Positions 1 to 11,480 of a stretch of DNA of 64,000 bases are shown here, one piece after another (the first letter of the stretch is position 1; each line of letters begins with the position of its first letter). The stretch lies in the NCBI GenBank assembly GCA_949152475.1, contig OX424555.1, positions 15,890,868 through 15,954,867 of the forward strand. The letters run 5' to 3'. Origin of the DNA: Terebella lapidaria (taxonomy: Eukaryota > Annelida > Polychaeta > Terebellida > Terebellidae). Both the position numbers and the translations under genes were made by a program. Under the pieces are notes generated by a model. That model was not told the origin of the DNA. It saw only the letters and a program-made list of their open reading frames with translations, and searched no databases.

Positions 1-345
1 AATAGCACTGCTATGAAAGTCAGATGATCGACGACGTTTGCCTGTCCTTTGTGGTGTTGAAACTCCAGCATTGGTGAAGGAATGGCCATCAGGCACATGA
101 GTGGGTAATGCTGTTGGACTTGAGCACATTTCATTCGATATCTCATCCATGAAACAAGTTGAAAACTCAAAGTCCAAAGAAGTTGACGACTGGGGTGAAC
201 AAGATGTCAAAGATGAAGATGGGGAATAATACCAACAAGAAGGATAATAATTATCCTGTGTGTTGTAGTATGCCTGGTTTACAAGGTGTTGTGCTGAGTA
301 CTCATGAAAATAAGTCCATTCAGGGCTGAAGGTAATATTATCCAT
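1..345 (-). CDS. C2H2 zinc-finger protein paralogue, copy 1 (partial, runs off window)
   Basis: Reading the minus strand from the ATG at 345, the frame stays open for 115 codons to the window edge. It gives a protein starting MDNITFSPEW that is nearly identical to residues 1-115 of the complete copy at 6,744-7,361. It ends just before the position where that copy has its first C2H2 finger, so whether the fingers survive here cannot be seen. The region read is rich in Tyr, Ser and Pro. A TATA-like box lies about 85 bp upstream of the ATG at the same spacing as in the complete copy. A DNA-binding transcription factor is inferred only by homology to copy 4. Confidence 0.6.
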   Translation of the reverse strand, partial: MDNITFSPEWTYFHEYSAQHLVNQAYYNTQDNYYPSCWYYSPSSSLTSCSPQSSTSLDFEFSTCFMDEISNEMCSSPTALPTHVPDGHSFTNAGVSTPQRTGKRRRSSDFHSSAI

Positions 346-427
346 ATTGATTGAATAAGTAAATCTTCCAAGAAACTACAGTCAATGTGACAATAGTGAT
401 CAACTTGAGTAGACATGTCTGCCGAGT

Positions 428-437
428 CTTTTATATA
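428..437 (-). promoter_or_regulatory. TATA box of zinc-finger copy 1
   Basis: The minus strand reads TATATAAAAG here. The same box at the same distance from the ATG is present in all four copies of the gene in this window (also near 1,492, 3,079 and 7,443). Confidence 0.5.
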
Positions 438-1226
438 TGACAGAAAGAATTGCTCAACTGATTTGCTCTGTATGAACTGCTTGCACTGAGCACTATGTGC
501 TTTCATTAATGAAATTGCAATGATTCACTTGAGTACATCATGCCTATTGTGCTGTAGCAACTGAGCACATTTTTTTTTATTTGATGTTCAGTCAACAACT
601 CCTAATTTCAATTAGGTTTATGCATGCAAGATTGGCCTCGCATTACTCATAGAGATCAATTTTGAGCAGCTCAAGTTTTGGTGAAACCTGATCTCAATTG
701 CAATCAAAGGGAAGTTTTTGAGTGCATAGGAATATGCAAGAGAACTGAGAAAACGTTGTCCATGGTTTATCAAGCCAGCTGCACTGTTCCGTACACAAAG
801 AACACGCTAATGAAGTTGTCTGGCATTTTTTTGTTCCTCATTAAAAATAAAAAATAAACGCAATATAAACAAAAAGCACGAATATATGGATTTTGAAAAC
901 ATATTGGACTACAAATTAAACAAAAAGTGATATTTTAAAAGCAGATGAGGTGACAAAATCAAAATCATTATCAAGTCATCATCATTTGTATTTTACTCAC
1001 TCACAGACTCAAATTTCAGCATTTCAAGCATTGGTGACTCGCAGTGGCAACAAGAATCAACCATGAACCATTGATCATAGTGTAAAACATAACAGAAGTC
1101 AGAATATTTTCCTGAACGATTTTATATAATAAACTATCAGTAACGAAATACAGAAAAATATTGACTAAAATATACTGCACATGCATTCAGATTCCAGTAT
1201 CTCGATCAACAGCAGCGAAAATTCAA

Positions 1227-1409
1227 TTAATCAAAGTCCAAAGAAGTTGACGACTGGGGTGAACAAGATGTCAAAGATGAAGATGGGGAATAATACCAAC
1301 AAGAAGGATAATAATTATCCTGTGTGTTGTAGTATGCCTGGTTTACAAGGTGTTGTGCTGAGTACTCATGGAAATAAGTCCATTCAGGGCTGACGGCAAT
1401 ATTATCCAT
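1227..1409 (-). pseudogene. Truncated zinc-finger gene, copy 2
   Basis: The frame starts MDNIAVSPEW and follows copy 4 for about 59 residues. It then stops because a deletion has joined the region after codon 59 to sequence that lies downstream of the stop in copy 4 (equivalent to about 6,717-7,186 lost). All three zinc fingers are gone. The TATA box upstream (about 1,492-1,501) is still present, so a 60-residue product is conceivable, but no function can be assigned. Confidence 0.7.
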
Positions 1410-1750
1410 ATTGATTGAAAAAGCAAATCTTCCAAGAAACGACTGTCAATGTGACAAGAGAGATCAACTTGAGTAGACATGTCTGCCGAGTCTTTTATAT
1501 ATGACAGAAGGAATTGCTCAACTGATTTGCTCTGTATGAACTGTTTGCACTGAGCACTGTGCGTTTTCATTAATGAAATTGCAATGATTCACTTGAGTAC
1601 ATCATGCCTATTGTGCTGTAGCAAACTGAGCACATTTTTTTATTTGATGTTCAATCAACAACTCCTAATTTCAATTAGGTTTATGCATGCCAGATTGGCC
1701 TTGCATTACTCATAGAGATCAAATTTGAGCAGCTCAAGTTTTGGTGAAAC

Positions 1751-2266
1751 AGACCTTTTATTGTTGAGGAAGTGTTAAATGTAACCCGTAAATTGAGAAA
1801 TGGGAAAGCATGTGGTGTGGATATGATTATTAATGAATTCCTGAAATACTGTCCTGATAACATGATAATTATTATCACTAGATTATTTAATATAATACTG
1901 GAGACCGGGATAATACCAGAGTGTTGGAGTCTTGGATCCATTAAGCCTATATATAAAGGGAAAGGGGATGTTAATAATCCTGACAACTACAGGGGCATCA
2001 CTATTCTGAGCTGTATGGGTAAACTGTTCACTGCTGTTCTTAATCACAGATTAACCTCATATGTTGAAGCTTATAATATCTTGGGAAATGAACAAGCTGG
2101 ATTTAGGCATAGGTTCTCTACAACTGATCACATATTTCTGTTGCACTGTATTGTGTCCATTTATCTGCATAAACATAAACGTGTGTATTGTGCATTCATT
2201 GATTATAAAAAAAGCCTTTGACTTAATCGATCGAACATCTCTGTGGTTGAAATTCTTGTCTTCTTT
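1751..2266 (+). mobile_element. LINE reverse-transcriptase fragment (unit 1 of the duplication)
   Basis: The reading frame has the RT core motifs of a Jockey/I-type non-LTR element, including NGKACGVD, IKPIYKGKG, NYRGITILS and FIDYKK. The element is 5' truncated at the junction GGTGAAAC/AGACC and is cut at 2,266 by the edge of the tandem duplication. One extra A in an A-run near 2,210 shifts the frame just before the FD of the catalytic A motif. Confidence 0.8.
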
Positions 2267-2813
2267 GGTGAAACCTGATCTCAATTGCAATCAAAGGGAA
2301 GTTTTTGAGTGCATAGGAATATGCAAGAGAACTGAGAAAACGTTGTCCATGGTTTATCAAGCCAGCTGCACTGTTCCGTACACAAAGAACACGCTAATGA
2401 AGTTGTCTGGCATTTTTTTGTTCCTCATTAAAAATAAAAAATAAACGCAATATAAACAAAAAGCACGAATATATGGATTTTGAAAACATATTGGACTACA
2501 AATTAAACAAAAAGTGATATTTTAAAAGCAGATGAGGTGACAAAATCAAAATCATTATCAAGTCATCATCATTTGTATTTTACTCACTCACAGACTCAAA
2601 TTTCAGCATTTCAAGCATTGGTGACTCGCAGTGGCAACAAGAATCAACCATGAACCATTGATCATAGTGTAAAACATAACAGAAGTCAGAATATTTTCCT
2701 GAACGATTTTATATAATAAACTATCAGTAACGAAATACAGAAAAATATTGACTAAAATATACTGCACATGCATTCAGATTCCAGTATCTCGATCAACAGC
2801 AGCGAAAATTCAA

Positions 2814-2996
2814 TTAATCAAAGTCCAAAGAAGTTGACGACTGGGGTGAACAAGATGTCAAAGATGAAGATGGGGAATAATACCAACAAGAAGGATAATA
2901 ATTATCCTGTGTGTTGTAGTATGCCTGGTTTACAAGGTGTTGTGCTGAGTACTCATGGAAATAAGTCCATTCAGGGCTGACGGCAATATTATCCAT
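2814..2996 (-). pseudogene. Truncated zinc-finger gene, copy 3
   Basis: This is identical to copy 2 (1,227-1,409), being its duplicate in the 1,587-bp tandem duplication. It codes for 60 residues without zinc fingers. Its TATA box is near 3,079-3,088. Confidence 0.7.
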
Positions 2997-3337
2997 ATTG
3001 ATTGAAAAAGCAAATCTTCCAAGAAACGACTGTCAATGTGACAAGAGAGATCAACTTGAGTAGACATGTCTGCCGAGTCTTTTATATATGACAGAAGGAA
3101 TTGCTCAACTGATTTGCTCTGTATGAACTGTTTGCACTGAGCACTGTGCGTTTTCATTAATGAAATTGCAATGATTCACTTGAGTACATCATGCCTATTG
3201 TGCTGTAGCAAACTGAGCACATTTTTTTATTTGATGTTCAATCAACAACTCCTAATTTCAATTAGGTTTATGCATGCCAGATTGGCCTTGCATTACTCAT
3301 AGAGATCAAATTTGAGCAGCTCAAGTTTTGGTGAAAC

Positions 3338-5834
3338 AGACCTTTTATTGTTGAGGAAGTGTTAAATGTAACCCGTAAATTGAGAAATGGGAAAGCATGT
3401 GGTGTGGATATGATTATTAATGAATTCCTGAAATACTGTCCTGATAACATGATAATTATTATCACTAGATTATTTAATATAATACTGGAGACCGGGATAA
3501 TACCAGAGTGTTGGAGTCTTGGATCCATTAAGCCTATATATAAAGGGAAAGGGGATGTTAATAATCCTGACAACTACAGGGGCATCACTATTCTGAGCTG
3601 TATGGGTAAACTGTTCACTGCTGTTCTTAATCACAGATTAACCTCATATGTTGAAGCTTATAATATCTTGGGAAATGAACAAGCTGGATTTAGGCATAGG
3701 TTCTCTACAACTGATCACATATTTCTGTTGCACTGTATTGTGTCCATTTATCTGCATAAACATAAACGTGTGTATTGTGCATTCATTGATTATAAAAAAA
3801 GCCTTTGACTTAATCGATCGAACATCTCTGTGGTTGAAATTCTTGTCTTCTGGGATCAATGGTAAAATATTAACTGTGATTCAGAACTTGTATCTGAATG
3901 CTAAGACCTGTATTAAAGGAGCTAACGGAAAACTTTCTGATTATTTTGTATGTAATGTAGGTGTACGACAGGGTGAAAACCTTTCTCCACTACTGTTCGC
4001 TCTTTATCTGAATGATTTCCAGCTGTGTTTACAGGACTGTTATAGTGGTCTGGCTAATTTGTCTTGCGATATAAATAGTTTACTGAGTAATGGTGATATT
4101 GAGATATTTCTGAAACTGGATGTATTACTGTATGCTGATGATACAATTGTAATGGCCGAATCTGAGTCTGAACTACAGAACGCTCTGAATGCAGTACATA
4201 TTTATTGTGATCAGTGGCACCTCACAGTTAATACCAAGAAGACCAAGATTGTAATTTTTTCCAGAGGGAAAGTTCGCAAATTTCCAGTATTTACATTTGG
4301 GTCTGACCCGATTGAGGTTGTCTCTGATTACACATATTTGGGCACTACATTTAATTATAACAACTCCTTCAAGAAGACTATGTCTAAGCAAGTGGCTCAA
4401 GCCAACAGGGCGCTGAACAGTCTTATTGTTAAATGTAAGCAGTTGCATCTACCAATTGACCTTCAGATGAAATTATTTCACCACCTTGTCATGCCAATAT
4501 TACTATATGGTTGTGAAGTATGGGGTTATGGAAACATTGACCAACTCGAAGTATTTTTTCGTAAATTTCTCAAAAGTATCCTACATGTGAAAAAAAAACA
4601 CCCCCACTTGTATGGTTTATGGAGAACTTGGGCAACAGCCTTTATCATTTTATGTTGAAAATAGAATGTTGACTTATTGGAGTAGAATGATCACACGGAA
4701 CCACAATAAATTTTCCTATGTTATGTATAGACTCTTAAAATGTATGCAACTTGTTGGTAGTTATGTATCTAAATGGTTGCTTCATGTTAAATTTTTGCTT
4801 GATTCTCGTGGTTTTGGTAACTTGTGGTCGTCTGACCTAGATATCATTTTTTTCAAATGCATGGTTTAAAAAAAGTATTAAACTCCGTGGAACTGACATA
4901 TTCCTACAAAACTGGATCAGTAGTGTGTGGAACCACAATAGTTGTAATAATAATAATAATAATAATAATATTAATATAATAATAATCAGATTTATTTAAC
5001 GACGGTCCATGATGATAGGCAATTCTGCCTGTCTTCCCCATCCCCCGTCGGGTGACAATTTAGAATTTGGAAAGCACATTCGAATGGAGAAACCTTTGCG
5101 TTGCCAGGATGAAAACTCCACCTACTTTGTGCCGGTGACGGGGATCGAACCCGCGTCACCTACCGCCTCTGAGCTTCGTTGCTTCAAGAGCCACCGGTCC
5201 CATCCACTCGGCCACAGAGGCGGTAAAAATTACAGAATATTTAAGAACGAGCTTATCCTAGAACCTTATTTGTCTATACTTGATCCGAAAGAAGCCTTTT
5301 TATTGACCAGATTTCGTTGTCGGAACTCCAATTTACCAGTTGTAAAGAAAACATATGATACCCAATTCTCTAATATCTGCCATTTATGTAACTTAGAAGA
5401 AACAGGTGATGAATTTCATTATCTCTTTAAATGCCCTGGCTTTCGAGATTCAAGAAAATTGTATTTGTCTGTTTATTATCGACGTCACCCTAACACTGTC
5501 AAAATGAATGAATTATTATCAAGCAGGAATCGTGTAGTATTAAGAAAATTGGCTAGGTTTATCTTTAAGATTAATGATCTTTTGGATGTATAGTTCTTTG
5601 AGGTAATTGTTTAGTTATCATTCGTAACTCGCTTTGCGATTATCTCAATGATACATTTACTGCTATAAGGTAACTACTACTGTGCTCCATGGTGTATTGA
5701 CTGCTTGGTTTATCATGAAATGTCTGCCGTTGTTGTATTTTGTTGTTGTTGTTGTTGTTTCTCATCACCTGTAAAGTTTGTACTTCTCCAATGCCCCTAA
5801 CCAGGGGCGACATGAGAATAAAGCATTACCATTA
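3338..5834 (+). mobile_element. LINE, 5'-truncated, Jockey/I superfamily-like
   Basis: This longer copy of the LINE has the RT motifs in order: NYRGITILS, FIDYKK, GVRQGENLSPLLFALYLNDF (about 3,960-4,020), LLYADDTIV (about 4,125) and a YLGTTF-type motif. The reading frame shifts at two A-runs, near 3,797 and 4,592. After the second the tail region (MVYGELGQQPLS) continues in another frame. The C-terminal segment (YRIFKNELI to about 5,593) includes the usual CHLC-H-C zinc-binding cluster of such LINEs. The 3' end has a (TTG)n run at about 5,741-5,760 and finishes in CATTAC repeats, after which the flank module resumes. A SINE has inserted at about 4,945-5,222. The frameshifts and the truncation make it inactive. 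The clade assignment is uncertain. Confidence 0.8.
4945..5222 (-). mobile_element. tRNA-derived SINE inserted in the LINE
   Basis: The minus strand begins at about 5,222 with a tRNA-like head. It has an A box (TGGCCGAGTGG) and, about 55 nt on, a B box (GGTTCGATCCC), in the style of a Ser or Leu tRNA. A tRNA-unrelated body of about 110 nt follows, then an (ATT)n tail at 4,945-4,985. The A and B boxes are internal RNA polymerase III promoter elements. It interrupts the LINE between its tail region and its zinc-cluster region. The target-site duplication is not clear. Confidence 0.75.
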
Positions 5835-6743
5835 CCGATCTCAATTGCAATCAAAGGGAAGTTTTGGTGAAACCCGATGTCAATTGCAATCAAAGGGAAG
5901 TTTTTGAGTGTATAGGAATATGCAAGAGAACTGAGAAAACGTTTTTTATGGTTTATCAAACCAGCTGTACTGTTCCGTACACAAAGAACATGCCAATGAA
6001 GTTGTCTGGCAACTTTTTGTTCCTCATTAAAAATAAAAAAAATAAAACGCAATATAAAAAAACACAAAGATATGAATTTTAAAACATATTGGACTACAAA
6101 TTAAGCGAAAAAGTGATATTTTAAAAGCAGATGAAGTGAAAAAAATCAACAAACATTCCTCAAGTCAGCATCATTTGTATCTTACTCACTCACAGAGATA
6201 AAATTTCAGCATTTCAAGCATTGGTGACTCGCATTGGCAACAAGAATCAACTATGAGCCATTGATCAGAGTGAAAAACATAACAGAAGTCAGAATATTTT
6301 CCTGAACGATTTTATATAATAAACAATCAGCAACGAAATACAGAAATGCACAAAGATAACAATGAAACCATAATAAACAATAAATAAGATAATGGAATAT
6401 ATCCTTCAAAAGTACACATAAAGTCAAGAATCTCAAAAAACGTGATTGATACGAAAACTATGCTATAAGGTCACTCAGAGTATCTGAAACCCCAAAACAC
6501 ATGTCGGAACTAAAACCCCTAAAGACACATAAAGCCAGAATATAGTGAAACAATCTCAAAGACAATCTCGAATTCTTGAGTATTTGAGTCTTGCCCAATA
6601 AATGTTAAATCTATATATTGGTTTCTGGTATCGCAATAATATTGACTAAAATATACTGCACATGCATTCAGAGTCCAGTAACTCGATCAACAGCAGCGAA
6701 AATTCAATTAATAATGATTTATTACAAACAGCAAAAACAAAAG

Positions 6744-7361
6744 TCAACATGATATACTGTGCACAATACGTTGGTGACGTAACATATTTCCAGACTGACT
6801 GAACCTTCGACCACAAGACTGACATGCATATGGTTTTTCTCCAGGATGTCTTCTGGAATGTTTTCTGAGAGTAGAACGGTCTGTGAAGGTCTTGCTGCAA
6901 ACTGAACACTCGAAAGAACGTTCACCAATGTGTGTTCTTAAATGAGACGAGAAGGTCACATAGAAATGGAAATCTTTTGAACAAAGGTCACAGGTGTAGC
7001 TTTCTTTCCTTCTCTTAATAGCACTGCTATGAAAGTCAGATGATCGACGACACTTGCCTGTCCTCAGTGGTGTTGAAACTTCAGCATTGGTGAAGGAATG
7101 GCCATCAGGCACATGAGTGGGTAATGCTGTTGGACTTGAGCACATTTCATTCGATATCTCACCCATGAACCAAGTTGAAAACTCAAAGTCCAAAGAAGGT
7201 GACGATTTGGGTGAACAAGACGTCAAAGATGAAGATGGGGAAGAATACCAGCAAGAAGGATAGTAATTATCCTGTGTGTTGTAGTATGCATGGTTTACAA
7301 GGTGTTGTGCTGAGTACTCATGGAAATAAGTCCATTCAGGGCTGAAGGTAATATTATCCAT
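6744..7361 (-). CDS. C2H2 zinc-finger protein, copy 4 (complete, single exon)
   Basis: This is a 205-residue protein with no intron. I chose the ATG at 7,361 (MDNITFSPEW) because copies 1-3 start at the same place and a TATA box lies about 85 bp upstream. The frame is open for 19 codons further upstream but has no ATG there. Residues 1-115 are rich in Tyr, Ser and Pro and contain no recognised domain. A basic stretch (KRRK, 116-119) precedes three C2H2 fingers: C124/C127/H140/H144, C152/C155/H168/H172 and C180/C183/H196/H201. The second linker, HPGEKPY, is close to the classic TGEKPY. A nuclear sequence-specific DNA-binding factor is the family expectation; targets are unknown. It is the only copy in the window in which fingers are visible. 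I do not recognise an orthologue. Confidence 0.75.
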   Translation of the reverse strand: MDNITFSPEWTYFHEYSAQHLVNHAYYNTQDNYYPSCWYSSPSSSLTSCSPKSSPSLDFEFSTWFMGEISNEMCSSPTALPTHVPDGHSFTNAEVSTPLRTGKCRRSSDFHSSAIKRRKESYTCDLCSKDFHFYVTFSSHLRTHIGERSFECSVCSKTFTDRSTLRKHSRRHPGEKPYACQSCGRRFSQSGNMLRHQRIVHSISC

Positions 7362-7442
7362 ATTGATGGAATAAGTAAATCTTCCAAGAAATACTGTCAA
7401 TGTGACAAGAGTGATCAACTTGAGTAGACATGTCTGCCGAGT

Positions 7443-7452
7443 CTTTTATATA
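7443..7452 (-). promoter_or_regulatory. TATA box of zinc-finger copy 4
   Basis: TATATAAAAG on the minus strand, about 85 bp upstream of the ATG, placing a start of transcription near 7,415. It is conserved in all four copies, which argues that it matters. Confidence 0.55.
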
Positions 7453-7782
7453 TGACAGGAAGAATTGCTCAACTGATTTGCTCTGTATTAACTGCTTGCA
7501 CTGAACACTATGCGCTTTCATTAATGAAATTGCAATGATTCACTTGAGTACATCATGCCTATTGTGCTGTAGCAAACTGAGCACCTTTTTTTATTTGATA
7601 TTCACTCAACCACTCCTAATTTCAATTAGGTTTATGCATGCAAGATTGGCCTCGCATTACTCGTAGAGATCAAATTTGAGCAGCTCAAGTTTTGGTGAAA
7701 CCCGATCTCAATTGCAATCAATGGGAAGTTTTGAGTGCATAGGAATATGCAAGAGAACTGAGAAAACGTTTTTTTATCAAAC

Positions 7783-9035
7783 TTTAAGCGGTCCATACAC
7801 GATCAATAATATTGTGCAATATTATTGTGTTAATATATTGCACAATATTAATGCCTCCCACACACGGTTCAATAATATTGCGCAATATTTTTCAAATAAA
7901 CGTCATTATTGTACATGTCATCCACCGAGATGGATCTAGATCACGATGACTGCGTGGCATTATTGGCTTTGGGCCTATCATCCACAGGAAATAAAAATTT
8001 TAAACGAAAAAGGCGATTATGGATGAAAAATTGGTTACTGAGGAGAAACGATATCTCTCATGAGAGATTTATTGCAGAATTGCGCTTGAACGAGCGGGAA
8101 AACTACAAGAATTTTTTAAGAATGGACGGTGATTCTTTTTTTTGGGGGGGGGGGGGGGACAAAATAGTATACATGTAATTTCATAAATCCCCGTTCAATC
8201 GAATATTTTCCATATATACATATATAGTCACACGAAGCTGAAATACGACGCTTGATATACTAGTATTTTTTTATATATATTATAATTTATTAGTAATAGT
8301 TGTTTTTTTTAATAGTATATTTCGAGTTACTTCAGGAGCAATTTATGAACACAAGTATGAATAGCAACTCGCATCGTATGGATTGGCTTGGGAAAATACC
8401 TGTCTTTCAATTAGCCTAGTAGAATTGTTCAAAGCAGAGTGAAGGGCCTTTTGTGTGCTCGGTCAATGTTTTTCTGTTCAGATACCGTACAATTACTTTT
8501 TTACATTTTGAAGAAAAAAATGATTATTACATTATATCTAGCAGTAGGCCCCAATTGTAGACCTACATGTACCTCACGAACGTTGCCGTTTGAGTTTTGA
8601 CAACATTTCATCAACAATGTGTTTGAATTGCACTGGACCTCATGAATATCGCACGACAAGCACATCGAGTAAGGTGGAAATTTGGTAGGCATATGCAATC
8701 ATTATGAAATGTTCAAAATTATCATGAGCCTGAAGGATTATGCATCTACAATTGTGGGCGTAAAGCTTATCGAATGATGCACGAGCAAAAATATCATTAG
8801 GTATAGCTTTTCTGAGCATATTTGTGAAAATTTTTCTTGAATTTATGATTTTTATGAATCACAACTTGTATATTACATTATTAGCTTTGAAATATTGCGC
8901 AATATTATTGACGGATTTTGAAATCAACGCAATATTATTGACGTTCCATCAATAAAAATCAAAAGATTTTGATGTCGTCAATATGTTGCGCAAACCATCA
9001 ATATTCAACACACACGATCAATAATATTGCGCGCT
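7783..9035 (+). mobile_element. PIF/Harbinger-like DNA transposon remnant
   Basis: Both ends are made of many short inverted motifs (CAATAATATTG, GCGCAATATT). The block ACACGATCAATAATATTG occurs near each end (about 7,797 and 8,997). Between them an ATG at 7,930 opens a frame whose residues KRRLWMKNWLLRR and NYKNFLRMDGDSF match the N-terminal part of PIF/Harbinger transposases. The frame is lost at a T8G14 run (about 8,134-8,159), and no DDE catalytic region remains. The exact ends and target-site duplication are not certain. Confidence 0.6.
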
Positions 9036-10330
9036 TATAGACACATAAATATTTGTGTATTCACTTCACTAAAATAGTGAAGAAAGTTTAAAAAGCATAG
9101 TGAAAATCAGTCTCTGGTCAAATCACACCAAACTCAATAAACTCAATCAAGGAATGTATTTCTGTAATTAATGGGAATGAACAGATTTTTAAAAAATACT
9201 AGTATTCAGCCGCATCGATATCTGGATTGAGAATGGGATTGAGAACAGTGCCATCTGCCGAATAGACCGCGAACGATAATTTTTTCGGCGCCACTTGTGA
9301 AATATTGATGATTACATACATTCGAAAATACATTACTACTACTAGTAAATGTGTAATTTGGTGAGTCACCAATCGCAAACTACAAATTTTCTTATGTTTT
9401 TTTTTTGTCAGTATGCATTCGGGGCTATGTCTGTTCCACAGCACTGTTCTGCATACATGAACATGATGATGATGGGCGATAATTGGTTCATTCACTCATT
9501 CAAGTCATTTCACCTGCTCTATGATCAGATGACCATACTAGTATCGTGATATCAGATATAAGCCCCTCCACCATGCGCCACCACCACCCTACAGCCAGGA
9601 TTCTCAAACGTGTACATGGTGTAGAAGTTGACTGAAAAATGGTGTTACTTTTTTAACTGAATAAGCGCTAAGCCCCGTCTTCTTGCAGAACTTGTGGGAC
9701 CTATTTCACGAGTCTCAGTCTGACACGTGAATTGGCAGCTGATTAGAATACCATCTAGATATAGTAAAAATCTAGGGAGCACATGTAGAATACAGTGGGC
9801 AATTTTCGGTAGCCATGTTATCTAAACCATGTACCCCTTCAAACCCCGTCAATGTACTCAAACACACCCATAAATTGACCATTTATTCAACGGCTACACA
9901 GATCTACATCTTGTGAGTCAGTGGTAGCCAAATTTAAATCTAGTAGGCCTACTAAGTGTAGATCTACTATAATAATTTTGAAGAGCGAGTTATATCATGT
10001 ATATAAACTGGAAAATATTATGCCTTTCGCCTAACTTATTCTAGGGCTTCAACAAGTACTCAGTTAATCAGTTACGGTTCGGTTACAAATGACTAAAAAT
10101 GACTAATGTCGAGTTTTAGGTGGATTTTGACCCGTTTTTGAACTAATTCCCTGAGCACAGCTATTGAGCCAAGGGAAATCGCCATACATTTTTTCACAAC
10201 GGCAACGGATTGCAGCAAAATTTTCACTGCCACAATATTTCCCTGAAACCTCTTCTGAACGTCGACACAGTTTTAAGAAAGTTCATGTCTTCAATTTGTT
10301 GTCTTATTTCTTCCAGTATGTGGCATGTAC
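9036..10330. other. No gene seen
   Basis: AT-rich sequence without a convincing coding frame, RNA gene or clear repeat. Open frames here are short and have no family resemblance that I recognise. Confidence 0.5.
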
Positions 10331-10336
10331 AGACTT

Positions 10337-10747
10337 CAAGTCGGCGTCATTCAACTCTGACCCACTGTTTTTTTCGCGATAATTTAATTAATTTTGAAGA
10401 TAGCTGCATGAAATTTTCACAGCTTCCATAATCCTTAGCAACTTGATATGGTACAAAATTTCAGAAGGATTGGACAGTAAACAAAAAAATTAGCCCATTT
10501 GGCCTATACATAACGTAATAAGAAAGCATCAAAACGTTATCTATATGAATGATACGGGTTTGGCAGCGGTGCAAGGCCAAATTTCACCAGAAATTTACTA
10601 TAGGCCAAACAGGCCAACTTCAAATGTTATAACAAATTAGACCACAAAGCATGATGAACGCTGTTGAAATTTCAAAAAGGTAACTTAAAAATTGAAGAAA
10701 TTATCGCGAAAAACCAGTTGGTCAGAGTTAAATGATGCCGACTTAAG
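10337..10747. repeat. Fold-back (inverted-repeat) element
   Basis: The block AAGTCGGCGTCATTCAACTC followed by CTGACC and TTTCGCGATAATTT (about 10,337-10,385) recurs inverted at about 10,700-10,747 with a few mismatches. The similarity continues inward more weakly, including a GGCCTAT motif on both sides near 10,510 and 10,600. The layout is that of a short non-autonomous inverted-repeat transposon of about 410 bp. No coding capacity. Confidence 0.65.
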
Positions 10748-11480
10748 AAATCTCATAAAAGTACACAAATACTGGAAATGTGGCGACCGCTGTGTCTGTT
10801 GACAGTTTGAGAGTATTCGTCTGAACACGTGATTCGGTTAGCCAATCAGGGACAGGGTACATAAATGCTGCAAAAAGGCACAAAGTCATGCTAGAAATGC
10901 TTCATTGCTAGAAATGTTTCATTGCTTCATTGTCAAGATTACTGATTGCCCTGCGTCAGGATTATCGGAGTGCAACCTCTTAGGGCTCTGTCTGGACATG
11001 AGGTTACCTTTGGGCAGCTTTCAGGCACGTGGGCGTCGTGGGCATTCCAATATATATTGAATATGTGTTCTGCAATCTGCATATATATAGGAGTGTCACA
11101 CAAATGTGATATTGACAATGTTATAAACAAATACAGTTCAGTGAATGTTAGTTAAACAAATATAACTTGGCATACACAGAGCATTACTAACTATATAAGT
11201 GCTCATATTCTCGATCAATAAACAATGCTTCGATTTCAAGTATCCCATCGATATTCCTGGCAAATTGATGTGCTGATATGTATAAATATTAGATGTAAAA
11301 AAAAGTTAAGTCTTTCAAAATAAATTCTATTCCATTCTATCTATTGCGATCCACCAAAAAATGTTGTGTGCTGCAGGTTGGTGAAGCGCTAAGTACAGGT
11401 GACTAGATTATTTGTGTGATGATACCTCCAATGCTCAGCTGACAATACGACAGGAGTAAGATGTTACTATTTTGGTTATT
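10748..11480. other. No gene seen
   Basis: No coding frame or RNA gene is evident. Short open frames near 10,940-11,155 overlap on opposite strands and show no recognisable domain. Confidence 0.45.

Larger units (their letters stand above)
680..3853. repeat. Perfect tandem duplication, 2 x 1,587 bp
   Basis: Sequence from about 680 to 2,266 is repeated from 2,267 to 3,853. Every diagnostic site I compared is offset by exactly 1,587 bp, and the reading frames in both halves are identical. Each unit carries a conserved flank module (GGTGAAACC followed by GATCTCAATTGC), a truncated copy of the zinc-finger gene and the 5' part of a LINE insertion. The LINE is cut at the end of unit 1 and continues past the end of unit 2, so the duplication happened after the LINE had inserted. 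It is either very recent or an assembly error. Confidence 0.85.

Noticed and set aside
279-506. 75-codon frame beginning MKAHSAQCKQF, seen in several copies of the zinc-finger locus
   Set aside because: It overlaps the promoter and start of the zinc-finger frame in another frame. Its recurrence follows from the DNA similarity of the copies.
5130-5222. A tRNA gene on the minus strand
   Set aside because: A and B boxes are present, but the cloverleaf is degenerate and it continues into a SINE body with an (ATT)n tail.
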